Source: Neelides folsomi (Eukaryota > Arthropoda > Collembola > Neelipleona > Neelidae). Taken from it: a stretch of 61,095 nucleotides of DNA. Within the stretch, counting starts at the first letter, position 1. Every line of letters starts with the position of its first letter. Under the pieces are notes generated by a model. That model ran no database searches. It saw nothing but the letters and a program-made list of their open reading frames with translations, and had not been told where the DNA came from. The position numbers and the translations under genes were made by a program. Below, piece by piece: positions 1-13,300 of this stretch. The stretch covers positions 1 through 61,095 of the forward strand of contig JAQGBZ010000366.1 of NCBI GenBank assembly GCA_034687125.1. The letters are read 5' to 3'.

Positions 1-1363
1 GCTCAAAATTAATACCAAGAAAAAATTCGTCTTCGTTTAATCTGTGAAAGTTCGTGTGAGTGTCAAGCGGTTTCCCCATACTAGAGGAGACAGATCATTT
101 TGGATTTTGGATTACTTACCCTTTACTATTGCAGTTATTTTGTCCCATAGATAGTGAAAATTGAAGATTGACACAAAATTCCCTATTGACGTATTTTGAA
201 GTTTAGATTTGGAAAACGATGAGAGATTTGAGAACGTTGAATTATTGAATGTATAGTGGGGGTAAGAAATAATCATGAATGGTATGACATGGTACGTTGA
301 ATATGCATGTAATAAACAAAACGTTAGTTTATGACTGCATTTTGAACGGATTTAGAGTCGTGTAAGATTTAAGGGGCCATATGCGATAATTTAGAAACGA
401 CCAAAGAATCTGCCGTTTGTTAACTGCACTGTGCAAATCAAGGATCGCCGATCGTATTAAAATTTCGTTTATAACCTGGTATAATATGTATACACAGGCA
501 TATGATTCTAATTATTGTACAATAAAAGAAAGTATTTTATGTAAGAAAAATAATATTTTATAAAAAATTGATAATTTGCTTTCTTTTTATTCGATATATT
601 ATTATATTACCTTTATAGCAAATTTTAACGTATAAATTTCTCACAAAGTACACACAAACTCGATTCATATTCGCATACAGAAACACTTCCAAACGAAAAC
701 AGAAAATTCAAGAAACATAACAATGATCAACATACATCCCTTCTCAGTATTTTACAAAAATTGAATAAACGAATTATATAAGAGATTAACTTTATTCTTG
801 CTCTACTACTAAAATTAACATTTAATTACGTACATTTAATAATATAAAAAGGAAAAAAATCACAAAGTTTAGCCTTCAGTACAGGAAAGAATGCATTAAG
901 TATTCAAGTGTCTTTTGCCATGTATAAGTATTTTAAGATCTCCAAAACACCATCCAAAGTCCAATGTATCTTTAGCCATTATAATAATGATTTATCGATT
1001 GACAATGAGTAAAATCGTATGAATGGTATAAAATCTATAACGAATAGAATAAAATAACACTTTACACAAAGATCTAAAAATTAATGTTCGTTGTTTAATA
1101 GGAAAATTCAGCGTATTTAAGGGCTCAAATTAAATAAACCTCATTTAACTGGTCATTCCTTATACTTATAAATATATTATAATACACTCAATGAAAATAA
1201 TCAACTACACCTAGAATTTGTAATTGAGGATATAATTGAATACAACAGCTTTGAGTAATTACTATGATGGTATTAAATATTTGAGTGAAATTTTTAATAC
1301 AATATTGCATTTAATTTGTATATAAAAATTGAGGAATCGTTTTGGTAGACTGCCGAAAAAATT
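1..1363. other. 3' flank of Duox, no gene seen
   Basis: This AT-rich stretch lies downstream of the Duox stop codon. I see no conserved coding sequence on either strand. A minus-strand AATAAA (TTTATT at 791-796) is a plausible polyadenylation signal for Duox, which would give a 3' UTR of roughly 570 bases. The part left of about 600 may belong to a neighbouring locus that is not visible here. Confidence 0.5.
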
Positions 1364-4300
1364 TTAACCAAAATTCTCGAAATGATGAATAAAATACGGC
1401 AGCTTCCTCCCTTTGTTGACTTCTTCACAAGAAGACATTATACTTTTCGTTAGCGGGCGCGGGCCGCAACTAAAGACGCCGATCTTGCTCACGTAGCTAT
1501 GCTTCTTTTGAACAAATTTCAGGAACGACGTCATGTCTGGACGTCCAAAGTGATTAATGGCTTTCAGTCCAGTGAACATACTTTTTTTGCTCAGCCTTTG
1601 GAAATGATTCTCGCAAATATACTAAAAAACCAAAAAATGATTAAAAATGATGTAATGTCAAAGTCATCAAAAATCGCATTAAAAATAGTCGTGATTAAAT
1701 AATTGTCTATCTGTATTGTTCAAAACCATTTATGTTTATACATAATTATATAATTTATACTATTCACATTATAGTAAAAAGATAAACAAATGTCTGTAAA
1801 AGTAATATAGAAATACATAAGAATATTTAACTTTATAAAATAAATTCAATTGTATAAGAAATCTTAGCACTTAAATATAGTATAATAGAACTCACCAGCA
1901 TTGTTGTTCTTAAATCGAACTTATGAAAAAATTGTGTTATAAAGATGTGAATTTCAAGAACATTCGTGACATCTTTTTTCTCCACATCCCTTAATACGTC
2001 AATAAACCATTCAAAATGACGATGAGAAGGACAAATCCATAAAAAGTAAACCTGGAAATACACAAAATTATATTAAAAACGTGACCCAGACCCATATTAT
2101 ATTATGTTATTCATCTGTATTCAAAGTATGGCAAATTAAAATACCTTTTTACAAGCGACCCCTGAATAACGATTAGTTGATGTTCCAAAAACCAAATCAT
2201 TGAGAATTGACGCATATGGGGTGACACCGATTCCACCTCCAACCATCACAGCAACTTCGAATTTATACCAATCCTGATTTCCACCACCAAAAGGACCTTC
2301 TAAACTTATCTAAAACAATTTAACAAAAAATGATTAATATTTTCATTTTATCAGATCAGAGAAGTCAGAGATAATCAAATTCTTGAATATAAAATGTTAT
2401 TAATTTTACCTTCGGAGCATCTGCTTCTGGATTGTAATTGCAAGGATCAAAGCAGTTCCTTAGCTTCCATGTCCAAGGCCCTTGTGCTTTAATGTGACAC
2501 GAAAGAAAGTTCTCGTGTGGGGCCGAAGTTAAAGTAAACGAATGAAATTCTTGACGAAACGCATGTTTAAAGGCGCTACATGAGAGACGAACCCATTGCC
2601 CAGATAAATACTTGAAATTAGGTGGACGATAATATTTGATTTTGATAACATCTGAAGGAAGAAGTTCCGTTTCAATAATGTCCAATTCCATGTACTTCGT
2701 TCGAAGAGAAACAACTTTGTCGAGGGTGTAAATGATCCCTGGGCCAATGAAGAACATCCAAAATCGAGGAACGCCGGTCAAACGTGCAAGACCGTGGATA
2801 AGGCAAAGGATGTAGAGGAAGACATAGAGTTTGTGAGCCAAGAAGAAAAATTTATAAGCTCTCTTTCGAATTGTCGCATGAGCAAAAATAAAGATGATGA
2901 TCATAATTGTGAAGAGACAGACACCCGTGATGCCTGTGACTGTTTGGAAAATCCAGAAAAACATGGTTGGACGGAAGTCTGAAGGGAAGATCATTTCTTT
3001 TGTGAGACATCGAAGGTGGTCAATTGGTTGAGTCGACACGTGGTAGAAATTGACTATGTGGCCAGCAGTGTGAAGGAGGGAGAAGAACAATGCAGTACAA
3101 GCGACGATCTTGTGGAACTGGATATGTGAATCAAGTGGAATGTACTGCTGGATGGAAAAGTCCTTCAGTTTTGTAATCAGATTCCGAGACATCGTGAGAA
3201 GGAGGAGACTGTAACAAAATGACAGAGAAGCCGCTGATCCTCTCGTGATTGCAATTCCAACTCCCATGATGTGTCTCAAGTCCGTGTCCTCGGTCATGAA
3301 GGAATAATCTAAATTGAAAAAAATATGTCTGATGTGTAACAAATTAACTTTCAGGCTAATTTGTTATCAAATTAGCATCAATTCAGGAAGTTTTTAACAT
3401 TGCCCTTCATACGCCTTCATAGTGTTCCTTCATTATAAAGTTCAGACCTGAACTTATATTCGATTTATTTAGCATATAAGAATAACGTTTAGTATGGTTT
3501 ACTTTTATATAAAGTAAATACACCTGTGCCTTACAAGATGAAATAAACAGACAAGTGTGTGCTACTGAATTTACAATTAACAATGGGTATATTTTACAAT
3601 TTTATTAAAAAAATGAGATGCATTTGCAGATAAATAATTGTCGAAATTGGAAATGTTAGCTATAGGGTATTAACATCTAAACAGGTCTGTCTACCTAGGT
3701 GTCTATCTCAAAATTTCTCATAGAATTAGCAATGAATGTGAGTCAATGTATTAATTCCTTGTCTTTTCATTTCCTCCATTCCTCTATCCTATGTATGTAC
3801 CTATAACTTTTATAAATTATCTGTTCATTGAATGCTTTTAATTTAAAAAAAATCAAATCAACTACAGCAGTTGCCCATTTAAATGCATTTGATAAAAGCA
3901 ATGATATATTTATATCGAATTGTAGCATATTCATACTAAACTTTAAAACATTAATCTAATGCTGTAATTATAATCATGAATCTTTTGTGATCTTTCACCG
4001 CGCCCATAACTTAGTGATCTCTTAACTTATTGACCCTCTGTGATTGTAAAGTAATGAGCTTGAGACAGCTCATGAAATGAAAAGTCTGGATTTGATCCGC
4101 AAAAACTCGTTTAGCTCATATTGTGTGCAAGATACCCTAACCTAATGAACATTCAGACTAATGTTAATTCGCAATGATCTTATAAAAAATCATCTGTATT
4201 TGCAATACCTACTATTTACTTCTACTGTTATTCTTTTATGAATTTTTCAATAACAATAAGAATCAGTTAATCATTGATTATACAATCCATTACATTTCCT

Positions 4301-7300
4301 CATCTTTTCGAGCAATGATAAGAAATTTCATTAACAATTCCTTTGTTCATAAAAACATAAATAAAGTTCTTATTAAATACTTCCTTGTTAAATACCAAAT
4401 AATAATCATACTCTGCAAATACTCTATGAAAAATTATTATAGCTAAATGATAACGGTAACATCTGTGAACTGCGAATGAGATAATATGATATTGTACAAT
4501 ATTGAATAATAACCGTTAAAAAATCAAAAAATTCACTTACGAATAAATCTCTCAACAAACAAAACGATATTGATGGCGAAAAAGACAGCCAAATAAAAGA
4601 TGCTCTGGCGGTTTTCTTCAAGGAAAGTAGTACAAGCGTCCCAATGCTTTCGCCATTTGGAACGATACTTCTCGTGATTTCCATCAATGTGGAAACTTGT
4701 CATTCTGAAAGCGAGAAGATTAAATTTTTAAATGCATTTGTTAATTATTAGAAAGCTAACAAGTCCAAAACTAAATCATAAATATTAGTTTTGAATTGCC
4801 AATTTATTGGTAGTTAAGAATGCGAAATGTCTTAAATATGATGCCATAATCATAAACCCTTAAAAGTTATGGCTTATGTACCTATGAACAAACGTGCGTG
4901 CACGTAGTTAAAATGTTTATTCATAAGCATAAGTTACAAAAAGATCATTGTGAATGGATCTTAAAAACGTACCATAAAGCTTTAACAAAATTTCAATATT
5001 TGTAAACAAATATTTAAACGAAAGAATTAATACTAATACGCATAACAGATATCGATAAAAGCAATATTCGATAATTAGATGGCCAAAAGTTTTTTATTAA
5101 AAAAATCTTACCGTGCAACATTAGTAGAAGTGTCCAAGAAATTCTGTTTCGCTCCTTTGCAATCAAGCCCAATGGCCACAAAATCAACTTTGTATTCTTT
5201 CATCATAAACTTGAAATCATCATAAGTGAGGTAATCCTTGTTTTCAACTCCAGAATTTTTAAACATTCCATCAATTAGATCTGTCACTTCGTCGTTTGAC
5301 AAGCTGTTGGTTTTAGCAATGTCAACAAGTGATCGGAGCATTTGAGATAACTCGATTTTGTCAATCACTCCATTCCTATCATTATCGCACATATCGAAAA
5401 TGATGCGGAGCTTATCCTCGGTCTTTCCTTTAGAGAAGAGAACAACAGTGTCGAGGAATTCCTGGAAAGAAATTCGCCCGTCTCTGTCCTTATCAACAAT
5501 ATTGAACATTTGCTTGACAAAAACAGCGTCTCCTTTCATTCCGAGAGCTGAGGCGAATTCGGACTGAGAAAGTGAAGTTCTCATCACCATTACATTTTCA
5601 GCGCTCATTTCTTCATTAGCTTTTTTCTTATTTTCAGGATTGAATCCAAATGTAAGGTCGTATGCTTCTCGGAAAAAGTGTTCCAACTTCTTCTGTCTCC
5701 TCTCTTTGGTCTCAGCATTTTGAAGCATTGTTTCTCTGAATGTTGGAATGGCTTCTAATGTTTTCTTGAGACTTTTGAGGAATCCTTCGAGCTTAGCTTG
5801 GAATTTAATTCTGGACTGAGTGGAATCAAATTCGAGAACAAGGTCGTGATCTCTTGGGACTCGGATGAGCATCATTGGCTTCTTCCTCTGATCTTGGGTG
5901 TATTCAATGACCACAGTGTCAATTCCTCTTATGTTGACAGTTCTCAACTTCTCTCCTTTACGATTTACTGTGTAGAAGGCTTCTTCTGGTCCAAATTTTA
6001 CTTTTACAAGACGTTTATGATTTTGATGAAGCCATTCCTTCACGATCATCTTGTCAACTGACTTTCCATTGTTATTCTCTTCTTGCTTCATTTTCAACTT
6101 CCGTCTCCTACTGTTTTGGAGTTTCACTACACCATAGCCAGCTCCTGCACAAAGAATCGGCACGGAGCACAAGAAGACGATGACATAAATAAAAACCACT
6201 TCACTTCCCTGCAAATAAACATTTCAGTTAAACAAAAGGAATTAAATTTGACTTTCAAAATGGAAGCGAACCTCAAAGTAATCAAATCCCTGGAGGTAGT
6301 TACAAGGACCAAGGACAGAAGCATTAAGTTGCCCTGGTTGAGCACAGGGATTTCCATCACGCCAAAAAAAGACAGTTTCTTGTAAATCATTCGGCTGGAT
6401 ATTTGTGCTGTTGATGATGATGTCATAAAGTCTGATAGACCGGATCTCTTTAATTTCGGCTTCAGTGAATATTCTAAAATACAAAAGACATGATTAATGA
6501 TTTGGGGGATATTACACACTATATAATTTAGATTTAAGATATTTATAAAATTCTATATAAAAAATATAATGACGCATAGCGTAAAAAGTAAAGTCAAGCC
6601 TATTGTTCGGGAAAGAAATGTATTTATTATCAAATCACGTTTTGTTGTAAGATTTTGGTAATGCATTGAGATAATTGAGAATACTACATTGCAAAATAAA
6701 AAATATATAATTATATTATTATTCTTATTATTGATTGAACATTTTCAAATAAATAAATTAGTTAAGATACTTGATAGGACTGACATGTACATTAAGGAAT
6801 ATTGCCTTAAATGGAAAACATACAAAATTTTAAATGAAAACAATAAATATTTCATCCAATTCTCGATTCTTCATTTGGAAAGAAATACACTGGTAAGTGA
6901 TTCGCGTAACATTCTTATAATTGTATTTGCTGTAAATTCATATTTTGAGACTTAACAGGATATGTAGCACTAGTCATGTACGTGGTAATGTAGGCATGTT
7001 TGTTATATTCAGAACAACTACATAGATTGACCGATTGACCTCCTTTTTCGTCGCACCTTAATATAATATGAAATGTGAATGTAAAGGTTGAATTGATATT
7101 GACGGAAAATTCTTTTGACTAAAATAAAAAATACATTCACCCTTTCCCTTATTTTTCTATAAATAAATGAATTCATCATCAGTTGGATAATTAAGGACCT
7201 GAGAAAAATAGCTGATTTTGAAGAATCAAGCGTTAAAAGGCTACCTAATAATTAAATTGTAGTTTATTGGTTCAGCTTGACAAAATTTATTATTTGTAAT

Positions 7301-10300
7301 TTTAATATTCAGTACAATCTAATTTTTCAATCAAGATTACTGTAATAATAGTTAAGGTATGTGTGCACACTTGAGATTATTGATCACTTCTTTATACAAG
7401 TGAGTTCTTTATTATGAGTAAGGAGAGCATGGGAGAAAAACATGATTGAAGAGTGTAGAAGACCAAATGTAGAAATTACTCACTAACTAGCAAAAGTCAG
7501 AATGTACTATTATTTGGCTTTGCGAATATTGGTGTATGACGAACCTTATCGATCCCTATCTCATGAATAGTAAATTTATTCATTATTCATTGAATGAGCA
7601 AAGAAAGCCGCACAAGGGAAAATCAGAATATGGAAAAATCTACCTACAGTTATTGAAATTTTCAAATGGTCTTACCCGTAAACAATAAGTTTGTTCAATT
7701 TAGCTAAACTTTTATGATGAATAATGAGATAATGACAAATAGGAACTTTTACACTTGCGAGACCCTAATTAATTCTTTTACATCTTCTACAAAATTATCA
7801 TTATATAGGTAAAAAGTTAGTCAATTACTTTTTATACACAAGAATATCCTTTAAGGTCCTCTTTTGGTATTCAAGTCCTCGCCCACATTTGGACTCGAAT
7901 TTGATATTCAATATTAAATTTTACGATTTTAGTAATTTAATCCATAAATTGATGAATTTGAATGAGTCTTATGAGACCATGCCAAAAATTAAGGATAATG
8001 CATAAACTGTTAGTTTAGGATTCATCTGAACGCCGAGCATTTACTCTCCAATTGCATACAAATGCAATGGGATAAATTAATTGAGATAAATTATAGGTCT
8101 TATAAATATCAGGTACTTTTGTTTGGTATGACTTAAAATTCAAATCGAAGGAAAGCGTAAAAGATTATCTTGTCATTTTAATATTTTTTTATCGCTAGAT
8201 CAATGTCAATTTATTGCTAACAACTTTACGGGGTCATCTAGTAAATATGAATTTCTTGAGTGAAAAAAATTGCTGACGCTCGTCAGATATGAAAACAAAA
8301 GGCTTCTAGCCACTGTTTAATTTTTGATTGCTAAATTATCAGAGCGAACAATTTAATCTCATAAAAATGCCAGAAGGTTAATGTTCTTCACACTTCGTTT
8401 GTTGGAGCAAATTACAGCTGCAAAGGTGACGCGTTTCATACGAAATCAATGAAGTGGGCTGAGGAAAAAGGAGCAAACGAGAGGAAGATGATGATTAATA
8501 AATAATAGGTGAGGGTCTCGTCCCAAGCATAAGTGTAAGAGTAATTGGAACCATGTTGACCATAGGAAAAACACATACATAATAATCCATATCCCTGAAA
8601 GAGAAAAAAAGAAATAGAAATCTGGCGGATAAAGGTGATTTGGATCCCTGAGAAGGGAGTGGAATGATAAATCACTGGCTCATAAATTGTTCTGTCTAGA
8701 TAACAAATTATTCACCATATTAGCATACACCAATGGCTAGAAAAGGCGTCAGCTATTAAGTAGTTTGAGGCAGGGTTCAGACATTCAAAGAAATGACCCT
8801 TTTTTGTTCAAAATCCCAATATACTTATCTTACATTTAGTTAGATACATAATATTAAACTTACCCATTATCTTTATTCTCGAACCAGAACCTGTCGGCGT
8901 CTCTAATTCGCCGAAACTGTTCCAAAATGATATTGGTGAATAACGGGCCGGGTCCATCATGTGACTCAAGCATTCCTCCGAGGTATAAATCCACGTTGTT
9001 GAGATCGTTCCCGTACAAGTCGATCAACTTCTGCACGAGATCCGGCTTGAGACAAAGAGGAGAAATTAAGTTTACAAAACGTGGTCTACTAATGTGAAAT
9101 GTGAGGCCTGAGTGAGATAAACGAGAGGAACAGGGAATAGGGTTGCTTCTTATTTGATAACTGCAATTCGTGCCTAACTCATAAACAGCCAAACAAGGGC
9201 ATTTGATGAGCCCAAAGAGAAGGAATTTTAAGTACATTAGATGATGAGGAGATTCTTGTAGAAAATGAAAAGCTCACCTCTTTTTTAAACAGTTCCGGAT
9301 TGATCTGACTCCAATCGGAAATCATGGAGAGGTTGAAGCATTTCCGGACGGTATTGTAGTCGGGTAATCCATTATCACGACCTCGCATAATGTTCAGAGC
9401 TCCCAAGTCCCGTCTTGAGAAGTCCATTGGCCCAAAAAGTTTGTCACGCACATCTGAGCAGAGAACAACATCTTCCTTCTCCGCGATCTGCGAACTCATT
9501 CCCAGAAGAAGCTCTTCCATCGACGACGAGGCCAGCACATCCTGATTCACAAAGAATCAATCTCATTCTCCTTTTCTTTCACACTACTAATTCCACAAAT
9601 TCCCATTTCCTCATTGCAAAAGATGAAAACGAATGGTACAAGGTTGTTCAATTATGCTCGATTTGAACCATTATTCTTCTCTCGTCTCTCTCCAACTTCC
9701 AACTTAACTTCGTACCTCGAGAGAACATGTTTTTTCCCATTAATCCTTGTTTCTTTCTTCTCGACTCGTGATGACAAATCAGGGTGAATCAAATGAACAC
9801 CTGATATTTTAACATTTGAAGACTAATGACTAGCTAATTAATAACCAAGTCCTTCTACTCACTATTTACATCCATTGTGCTCGGCATTACTTTGATCCCA
9901 CTTTGATGAATAGCCGTATTTCACTGAATTCATCTCATTTAAATTTGCTAACATTTGACAACTGTACATAAGTAATATTACATTTTATTCGCTTATTAAT
10001 AAGGTCAAATAACATGTGTATTTATTATACTTTTAGCAATGCTTAATTACTTCATTGATAATAAATTGTAACAAATGGAACGAGAAGCATAAGGAGTAAA
10101 TGACAATCCCATGAATTCTTTATTAGGCTTATCTAATTGACTGATGTTTTCGTTCCTTATTTATGTATTAATGTAAAAGATAAGACTAAATAAAATAATG
10201 GAGCTTGAAAGTTAAAAGAAAATGCATTTGAACAAACGGAAAATGCACCAAGTAATGATGAATGCTTGGAACATTAAAATCCAATAAATATAAATCACAC

Positions 10301-13300
10301 GAAATCTCAACTTGCGACCTCTAATAAATTATCATGTCGAATATTAATTAGCTTGGATTTATGGGTCCATTCAAAGATATATTTTTCCAAATTCCGAGTG
10401 ATCGTAAAAGAAAACTAGAGTCATTTCATTTGCATTGTTGTCTCTGCATATCTACAAATACTGTAACATGTGCATAAATATTATCGATCAGATGCTAACA
10501 ATAAGTCATAGAGGATAACGTGAGTAATGAATTGACACATTACCTACAATGCATTAGCACTTTTTACATGTAAGTACCGTATTTATTCGATTAAGTGCCT
10601 CTCTCGAATAGTAGCCCCTCTCCATTATAATAACAGTTTACAGGGTTCATTTGTTATATGATGCTTCTGACATCATATATAATAACTTCACACCAATTAA
10701 TAATTATGAATACTTATATCGCCAAAATGACTTTCCTTTATTTAACAGGCATTATTTAATCATATAAAATCTTGTTCTGATCTACATTAAAATTGTAAAT
10801 TATATTAAACCAGGGATTCAGGGAACGGTTTAAGCATTTTTAGATTCAAAACTCTATTATTAAAAAATTCTAATTGTAATTGAAGATTTAGGCCATATTA
10901 TTTTAATAGGGATAATTAGTAAACATAAAAATCAAATGGAAAAGAAATAAAATGTAAAAAGTTAAGGAGCTCCGTTCCGAAATGAATTTATTTTACTTGA
11001 AGAAGTGGGCTTTTCCTCAATCTACCCAAGAAAAGGTCCAAAACATTGAAAATAAGAGATATAGGTGCGTAATATAAAGATAAAATGAAGTGTGCATGTA
11101 AATATTAGTTTGATACGCTGAGCAATACAACGCATGAATTGAAGTGAAATGGGGTTCAACTATTCAATAAAAATCTTAAGTTGAAATAGTAGCCTCGTCT
11201 CCAAGGTCCAAATTTAAATAGTAGCCGGGGCTCTTATTCGAATAAATACGGTAGTTTATATTGTTGTGGAGGTGAATTTTCAGCCCTCTCCAACTGTTCC
11301 CTACAAGTTATTACACATCTACATAAATTAAGGGCCTTCTATGTACATACGAGAGCATACCATATATATGTTACTGTATTGTATAATAAGAATGAATCAC
11401 TATACATGTCTCACCTAGTGGAGAAAGTTTTTGCGCGATTGAAATGAATACATGTATTACAATGATCGAATACACCTAATATATAATACATGTAAAGTAG
11501 TTTGTAAAGTCTTCCTACACACATAGGTGTTTGAATGTTTCATATTTAAAGGCATATGTCGAATTTGAGCATTCTTCGTTCCCAGTTGGAGGGGATGGGA
11601 ATAAATGTAGAGCTTAAGATGATGGAGGGAATTTTATAGAGAATGAAGAATGGATAGATTTACTGGGAACGTATTCTATTTTTAACTATAAACCCAATCT
11701 TATTAGGTTATTGTGCTCCTGTTTAACCAAAACAAAGTACACAATCGGCCCTTCGATAATCACCACGTTGCTTAAAACATGTCTTATCTGATTACATGAG
11801 GGATGAAAATGCAAACATTGAATAGAAAAGTCTCTTAAAGGTGTCACCTCGAAATTAATTAAATCCACTCATCCTTCTAGGTGAATAATACACAAAGTGT
11901 ATTTCGCGCATTGTGTGAACTGATAATCCTATAAATTCAAATATGGGCGAAGCATTGTTACATTTTAATCCTATGAAACATGAGCTTTTATATTTTACGT
12001 AATCTGATGATTACATGGGAGTAAATTGAAATCAATCTACTAAGGTCTCAATTTAAAATGAGAGTAGGAATACAATATTACAATGAAGCATTGAATAGAA
12101 CGGACATTAATTTGGTCTGTCTAGCTTTCAGTCTCTCAATGAAGAATCTATAATAGACAGAGCCAGAGCGTGGAAATCCATTGAACAAAATCCTTATAAC
12201 AAAAGAATTCATTGAGCAAATTGAGGAACTTTGCTAAATACTTTCCCTATCCAAACTTGCTCGAAATATAATGACGTGGTTGGTAAAATACTTTATGTCA
12301 CTAATTAAAAATAAAAGAAAAATGCCCTCACATCAGAGTCCCACCATGTTGCACAGAGACGAAGAGCTGGTGCCTTACTTGGCTCAGTCAACCTCCAATT
12401 ACATTTCCCATCACGCCTATAAATTCCAGGAGGAATGAGAGTGTGGCCAAATCGAAAAGCAGCACTTTGGAAAACATGAGTGATCCCTGGATGGGTTTCG
12501 GCTCTGTACCCTTCATATGGTTCCAAACCCCCATTTAAAAATGAGGGCAAGTACTCATATATGATGATATTCTGTAATATTGTGAAACAATTATTAATTA
12601 GTAAATAAAAGTTCATTTAGCTAGTTGAAGTTAGCAAATTGAAGTGGTTAACGGGCATAGGGCCATAGTCCCATAATTAATTAACTTTATTATGAGGGGT
12701 ATGAAATGTACCTGTAGAGAGGCAATGACGAAACGGCGAGCTTTTTGGAAGACTTCTTCATCTGACCAGTCTGGATTCTTCAGTTGGATTCTGTTAGCAA
12801 CGACATTGTGCCACTTGAAAAAGAGGATTCCGAATGCCAACAAGGCCGGGTTTTGATTCGCTCGAGGATCTCCAAGTACTAGAAAAATATTTATTAAAGA
12901 ATTAAATCCTTTCTAGTAACATTCGCCGCTGCGTCATTAAAAATCATCCTTAAAACAAACAATGGGGGATTAATTCTTAAAATTATATATTGCAAACAGT
13001 GAGAGAGTGCAATGCAAGTTTACAAAAACATTTATTGCATTTGTAAATCTTTAAATACATGCGTTAGCTTTCGCATGATACTTAAAAAAGATTATTTATT
13101 TAAACTACGCACGTAGTACTTTGTAATTACTTCAATACAAGTACACTCCAGAAAATCGTATAAGGAAAGCAGTGAGGTTTACATTCTTGAGATTTCTTGG
13201 CCATGACAGATAGCATAATATTTACGCTAATGAAATTAGTAGATACAAAAATAACAGTCAGTTGTCAGTTTATCTTTAACTCATATGTAATTCGAATAAT

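Noticed and set aside
6689..6955. 88-residue plus-strand ORF, rich in Ile, Leu and Lys
   Set aside because: The composition is that of AT-rich intron sequence; no recognisable domain and no splice or polyadenylation context.
8436..8675. Minus-strand ORF in Duox intron 9 with a strong upstream acceptor-like site near 8597
   Set aside because: The translation matches no part of Duox or any family I recognise, and the exons on both sides join in phase to the expected sequence without it. A truncated isoform is possible but unsupported.
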